From Salinibacterium sp. G-O1 (GTDB lineage: Bacteria > Actinomycetota > Actinomycetes > Actinomycetales > Microbacteriaceae), in NCBI RefSeq assembly GCF_030063305.1, contig NZ_JASISV010000001.1, positions 682,001 to 746,000 on the forward strand: DNA of 64,000 nucleotides. The letters run 5' to 3'. The notes under the pieces were generated by a model. That model was not told the origin of the DNA, searched no databases, and was given only the letters and a program-made list of their open reading frames with translations. Made by a program: the position numbers and the translations under genes. This document shows, one piece after another, positions 60,305 to 64,000 of the stretch. How positions within the stretch are numbered: the stretch's first letter is position 1; every line of letters starts with the position of its first letter.

Positions 60305-61609
60305 TTAGCCGGCGTTCTTCCACTTGTCAGTCCAGAACTGGTCCCAGCTCGCCAGCAGTTCATCCGAGGTCATGCTGCCAACGAGGACCTTCTGAACCTC
60401 GGTGTCAGACTTCTTGACCCACTCTGTCCACCAGGACACATTGCGAGGCTGGATGACGTTGAGGTACGTCTCAGGCTGCTCGTTCATTGTCACGTACGAG
60501 GCCCACGGCCCTGTCGTGTAGTACGGGTCGTCCGCTGCGCCCTTCACGATCGGCACCAGCGAGTTGCCCTTCGCAAAATCGATGGTGCGATCTCCCGATG
60601 TGAGGAACTCGATGAGCTTGACGGCTTCTGCCTTGTGAGTGCTGCTCTCGGCAACTCCCCAACCCGCGGTCGCTACGGGCTGCGCTGCCATTCCAGACGG
60701 CCCGACGAGGAGCGGCGTGGTTCCCCACTGATCCGCGGTGATCGACTGCGACTCCGAAACTGTGGCAATGACTTCGGGGTCCTGCAGGAGGAATGCGGTC
60801 GTGCCGGAACTGAAGCCCTGAACCATCTCGGGATATCCCCAAGCGACGGAGGACGGCGGCGAACCCTTCTCGAAGAGCTCGAGGTAGGTTTTCATCGCGT
60901 CCTTGGCTTCGGGAGCCGCGAAAATTGTGCTGCCGTCGTTCATCTTGAATGCGTTGGCCTTGTCGAGGTTTTCGGCGACATATGCCTCGATGATCGCCAC
61001 AACATTGCTGTTCGCGTTACTTCCACCGCGGAAGGCGTAGCCAAAAACGTTCTTCGAAGGGTCGTTGATCTTCTCGGCTTGCTCGAGGAGGTCCTCCCAG
61101 CTGTGAGGCGGCTCGGCGAATCCGGCCTCTTTCACCAGGTCCGTGCGATAGAACAGGCTCAATCCGTAGAAGCCGTACGGCACGTAGTAGGCCTTGTCGT
61201 CCTGCACCGTGTAGCTCTTGGCATTGTCGGTGAGGTCGTCCCAGCCGTCCCAGCCCTTGAGGTCATCCTTCATGTCATAGAGCCAACCGTTGGAACTGAA
61301 CGGCCCGACGGTGATGTCGCGCACCTCCAGCACATCGATGCCCTTCTTTGACTGGAGCATCTGCTGGAGCTTCTGATCCGCCGAATCCGTCGGGGGAGAG
61401 ATCAGGTTGACCTTGACCCCCGGATTGGCTTTCTCGAACTCGTCCAGCTGTCCCTTGATGAGCGTGGTACGCGCGGGGTTGGTCAGACTCTCGACCATGT
61501 TGAGAGTGACGGTGCCCCCGTCGCCCCCGCCGCCGGCACTGCATCCGGCCAATGCCAGTGCAGCGACGACGCCCATAGCGGCGAGGCTGAGTTTCCTGTT
61601 GTGAATCAT
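60305..61609 (-). CDS. Sugar ABC transporter substrate-binding lipoprotein
   Basis: 434-aa lipoprotein. Signal peptide with lipobox LAGC (Cys about residue 23), followed by a Gly-rich linker and a family 1 solute-binding domain (VTLNMVESLTNPARTTLIKGQLDEFEKANPGVKV). AAGGAAGG precedes ATG 61609. Sits between the class V aminotransferase gene and two permease genes, suggesting uptake of an amino-containing or modified sugar; substrate is inference. Confidence 0.9.
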   Translation of the reverse strand: MIHNRKLSLAAMGVVAALALAGCSAGGGGDGGTVTLNMVESLTNPARTTLIKGQLDEFEKANPGVKVNLISPPTDSADQKLQQMLQSKKGIDVLEVRDITVGPFSSNGWLYDMKDDLKGWDGWDDLTDNAKSYTVQDDKAYYVPYGFYGLSLFYRTDLVKEAGFAEPPHSWEDLLEQAEKINDPSKNVFGYAFRGGSNANSNVVAIIEAYVAENLDKANAFKMNDGSTIFAAPEAKDAMKTYLELFEKGSPPSSVAWGYPEMVQGFSSGTTAFLLQDPEVIATVSESQSITADQWGTTPLLVGPSGMAAQPVATAGWGVAESSTHKAEAVKLIEFLTSGDRTIDFAKGNSLVPIVKGAADDPYYTTGPWASYVTMNEQPETYLNVIQPRNVSWWTEWVKKSDTEVQKVLVGSMTSDELLASWDQFWTDKWKNAG

Positions 61610-61660
61610 GTGATGCCTTCCTTGTGACGGAGTAGCGCTCTACTTCTGGTGTGGTGCTTC

Positions 61661-62944
61661 TTACCCTCGTTGGGCCGACCGTCCCTGTTCTGCGATGAAA
61701 GGAACAGCCCGCTCAACAAAATCTTCAAAATCGTCTGCTGTGTTGTAGACGTGGGTCGACAGACGCAGATAGCCATGACCTGCCCAGCTGGTGATGGCCG
61801 TTTCGATGCCGAGGCGCTGCGCAATGAGGTGGCGCAGGTCATGCGAGCCTTCGAGGGTCGTCGCGAGTCCACGGGGAAGGCGGATGAGTCGAAGACCGTT
61901 GACGGGTTCGCCCACGTCGACGGCAGCATCCTCATCCATCTCGGCAGAGAGGGCCTCGGTCACTATCGCTTGCGCGTAGTCGCCGAGCTCGGTGATGTAC
62001 CGGCGTGCCTCATCCCAGCCGTAATGCTCCTGGACCAGAGCGAACGCCGAAGGTGCAGCCAGGTATGGCGTGACGTCTATGGTGCCCTGCTGGTCGAAGC
62101 GGGTCGGGTATGGTTCCGGGCTTCCCCAGGAGTCAATGACGGGAAAAAGCTTCTGAGTGTGCTCGCCGGAGGCGACGATGGCCGCAGTGCCGCGGGGGGC
62201 GCATGCGAATTTGTGGAGGTTGCCGACCCAGAAATCTGCATCGATTCCGTCCACAGGGTCTGCGAAGAGGGCGGGCGAATGTGCGGCATCGACCAGCACT
62301 GGGATGTTCAGTTGTCGCCCCAGAGCTGCAATCCGCCCCACCGGAAACTGTCGCGCCGTGGACGACGTGACGTGGTCGAGCACGATTAGCCCGACGTTGT
62401 CGTTGAGCTCTGCGGCGAGCAGGTCGAACGCGTCGTCGTTACTGGCATTCAACGGGATGTGAACCGTGACAACTGTTCCATTCCAGCGGCGGGCGAGTCT
62501 CTCAGCCCCCATCAGTACGGCGCCGTACGTGTGGTCGGTAGTAACGATCGTCATGCCGGACCAGGCCGGCACATTTGCATAGACAACGCTGACGCCCGCG
62601 CTGACATTGGGAACGAGGGCCGTGGCATCGGCGTCGGTGTTCAGAAACGACGCGATCTCGAGTCGAGCCTGAGCAACCCTGCCGCCGAGATTCATGAACC
62701 AGTCGCACGGGTTGGCATCCATGATCCGCTGGAAGTCCTGCTGAATGCGCTGTGCTGCGCGTGGGACCGCCCCGAAAGACCCGTGGTTGAGGTGTCGAAC
62801 TCCGGAGTCGAGCGACCAGTCCGTGAGTGCGGGCTGTCCCTCCGGGGTCAGCAGCCCCGACGGTCTGCTGGGTATCTCGGTGGGAGTCGCCCGCAACGGA
62901 GCCACAGTCGGCGTCGTCGCTGTCGAAAGCTGGTCCGGAAGCAT
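61661..62944 (-). CDS. Class V aminotransferase, isopenicillin N epimerase-like
   Basis: 427-aa PLP enzyme. HLNHGSFGAVPR near the start, NVSAGVSVVYAN, LIVLDHVTSSTARQFPV, VDAAHSPALF (PLP Asp), and Lys in FWVGNLHKFACAPRG, then WAGHGYLRLSTHVYNTADD. The family includes epimerases, cysteine desulfurase-like enzymes and selenocysteine lyase relatives; sequence alone does not give the reaction. It is first in the minus-strand unit with the sugar transporter and is divergent from the GntR regulator. Confidence 0.88.
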   Translation of the reverse strand: MLPDQLSTATTPTVAPLRATPTEIPSRPSGLLTPEGQPALTDWSLDSGVRHLNHGSFGAVPRAAQRIQQDFQRIMDANPCDWFMNLGGRVAQARLEIASFLNTDADATALVPNVSAGVSVVYANVPAWSGMTIVTTDHTYGAVLMGAERLARRWNGTVVTVHIPLNASNDDAFDLLAAELNDNVGLIVLDHVTSSTARQFPVGRIAALGRQLNIPVLVDAAHSPALFADPVDGIDADFWVGNLHKFACAPRGTAAIVASGEHTQKLFPVIDSWGSPEPYPTRFDQQGTIDVTPYLAAPSAFALVQEHYGWDEARRYITELGDYAQAIVTEALSAEMDEDAAVDVGEPVNGLRLIRLPRGLATTLEGSHDLRHLIAQRLGIETAITSWAGHGYLRLSTHVYNTADDFEDFVERAVPFIAEQGRSAQRG

Positions 62945-62999
62945 GGTTCCTCGTCATTGGGGTCATGGGGCGCCTGGTGTAGAGCGCAATACACAGCAT

Positions 63000-63014
63000 A
63001 GTCATGCGATGACT
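63000..63014. promoter_or_regulatory. GntR/FadR-type operator 1
   Basis: Palindrome AGTCAT-GCG-ATGACT, 56 bp before the aminotransferase start on the minus strand. Short GTCAT-like dyads are usual for the FadR subfamily. Confidence 0.65.
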
Positions 63015-63074
63015 TTTGTCCAGAGGGGCGAAGTAGAATCCCATAAGATCGATTTTTGAGGGATCACATGCAAA

Positions 63075-63084
63075 GTCATATGAC
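63075..63084. promoter_or_regulatory. GntR/FadR-type operator 2
   Basis: GTCATATGAC, perfect 10-bp palindrome with the same GTCAT half-site as operator 1, in the same divergent intergenic region. Confidence 0.6.
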
Positions 63085-63233
63085 CTCTTGTAGAATCAAG
63101 GCAATTCTCGATCGTCGATGGCGCGACTGCGGGCGCGCAGCACGATCGCCTCCGCGTGAGTCGCTAGATTAGGGATGCGGATTTCGGTCCTAAGAGTTCC
63201 GGTGCGGCGTTGATCGAGTGAGGGCGGTGTCAC

Positions 63234-63920
63234 ATGGCGGCAATGACGAAGGCTCTCGATGGCTTGCGCGAGATGATCTCCTCGGGCGAGTTGGCCAAAG
63301 AGCAGCGATTTCCGCCCGAGCCAGAACTGTGTGAACGGCTAGGCGTCTCGCGGGGCGCACTGCGCGAAGCATTGCGCACCCTGGGCGCCCTTGGAGTCAT
63401 CGAGGCCAGGCATGGGTCCGGAACCTACGTGTCGAAGCTCGATCCTGCAGATATCGTGCGGAGTTTTTCACTGACGGTGGACCTTCTGCCACTCGAGGGG
63501 TTGCTGCAGCTCTTCGAGATTCGGCGCGTCCTCGAGGCCCATGCCGCGGCTCAGGCGGCCGCTCGGTGTACGCCCGAAGAGTCCGAGCACCTAAATTCAC
63601 TGGTTGCGCAGATGGAAGCCGAGCCGGACCAGAGGGTAGCGGCGGATCTCGACAGACAGTTCCATGACCTCATCTGCAGGATCGCCGGCAACCCGACGAT
63701 TGCCTCCCTCATGGATGTCTTCCGCTCGCGCTCGAGTGATTACAACATTCTGGAGGGACCGGACGGCGAAGCCGCGCAAGCGGCGAGCGACTCGGGGCAC
63801 CGCAGCATGGCGTCGGCGATTACATCGCACGATCCCGTGGCGGCAGCGAGCGCCGCGGGATCGCACGTCGCGCAGACCGAGCACTGGCTGCGTAGGTTCA
63901 TGGATGCGACTGAACACTAG
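63234..63920 (+). CDS. FadR/GntR family transcriptional regulator
   Basis: 228-aa regulator. Winged HTH at about residues 5-75 (LREMISSGELAKEQRFPPEPELCERLGVSRGALREALRTL, then GSGTYV), followed by an all-helical FCD ligand domain with metal ligands in DRQFHDLI, SGHRSMASAI and GSHVAQTEHW. Divergent from the aminotransferase-sugar transporter unit with two GTCAT-type palindromes between, so it most probably controls that unit. Confidence 0.92.
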   Translation: MAAMTKALDGLREMISSGELAKEQRFPPEPELCERLGVSRGALREALRTLGALGVIEARHGSGTYVSKLDPADIVRSFSLTVDLLPLEGLLQLFEIRRVLEAHAAAQAAARCTPEESEHLNSLVAQMEAEPDQRVAADLDRQFHDLICRIAGNPTIASLMDVFRSRSSDYNILEGPDGEAAQAASDSGHRSMASAITSHDPVAAASAAGSHVAQTEHWLRRFMDATEH

Positions 63921-63945
63921 CTGTGCATCCCTCCCGGCCAGCTAG
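63917..63945. terminator. Possible bidirectional stem-loop
   Basis: CTAGCTG (63917-63923) and CAGCTAG (63939-63945), 15-nt loop, between the convergent GntR gene and the partial gene at the window edge. Short stem, modest support. Confidence 0.4.
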
Positions 63946-64000
63946 GTGTCGATGAGTTGTTCGATGCGGTACCCCACCATTTCCCGCATCACCAGGCCGG
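63942..64000 (-). CDS. 3' end of a gene running off the window
   Basis: Open minus-strand frame of about 18 codons ending in TAG at 63942-63944, reading LVMREMVGYRIEQLIDT at its C-terminus. Codon composition is coding-like and it is convergent with the GntR gene. Too short to assign a family. Confidence 0.45.
   Translation of the reverse strand, partial: GLVMREMVGYRIEQLIDT

Overview
The window is high-GC, gene-dense DNA from an actinobacterium, most probably the family Microbacteriaceae. This rests on the gene set and order: a Tad pilus locus running into topA-tmk-holB, secE-nusG-rplK-rplA, rplJ-rplL, ribD-ribE-ribBA-ribH under an FMN riboswitch, and a DUF222-HNH gene. The Lys/Ala-rich TopA tail and frequent GTG/TTG starts agree. 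The family assignment is an inference from style and gene order.

1-10911: 3' part of a Tad pilus/secretion locus (T2SSF platform protein, DUF4244 pilin-like protein, TadE-like protein and a second small secreted protein). The DUF4244 gene is cut in two by an 8.2-kb integrative element (about 1873-10079). Joining the flanks at the shared ATGGC core restores an intact 63-codon reading frame. The element carries a large serine integrase with a translationally coupled 86-aa partner, a RepA-type AAA ATPase in a tightly overlapping minus-strand operon that also holds a small-terminase-like HTH protein, a repeat-rich region resembling a replication origin, a 61-aa gene flanked by 26-bp direct repeats, and a Panacea (DUF4065) toxin-antitoxin-like pair. 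It has no capsid, portal or conjugation genes, so it looks like a phage satellite or a minimal replicating integrative element.

10993-22847: topA, tmk, holB, a TAP-like lipoprotein hydrolase, a TetR regulator with its own operator, tRNA-Thr(CGT), a secreted CAP-like protein, a DacB-like protein that has lost its catalytic SxxK motif, a nicotinamidase, an SpoU methyltransferase and small conserved proteins. 22892-30538: an ABC exporter, the riboflavin operon on the minus strand with its FMN riboswitch, an SDR dehydrogenase and an aminotransferase. 30644-34390: a surface-anchored choice-of-anchor G protein and a UDP-sugar dehydrogenase.

34473-51145: the translation/transcription core (tRNA-Trp, secE, nusG, rplK, rplA, then rplJ and rplL). 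It is interrupted by an HNH gene between nusG and rplK and by about 11 kb of accessory genes between rplA and rplJ. The accessory genes are a GNAT, an oxidoreductase, membrane proteins, a YqaJ-type nuclease, a sugar isomerase/dehydrogenase pair, a MacB-like ABC system divergent from an OmpR-type two-component system, and an epimerase. Two copies of an approximately 90-bp element with perfect 16-18 bp terminal inverted repeats lie in this part.

51668-64000: two carbohydrate uptake systems. The first is a LacI regulator with four operator-like palindromes and an SBP-permease-permease set resembling alpha-glucoside transporters. The second is a minus-strand SBP-permease-permease set downstream of a class V aminotransferase and divergent from a FadR/GntR regulator with two operator-like palindromes. 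Neither set encodes its own ATPase. An ABC exporter lies between them. The window ends inside a minus-strand gene.
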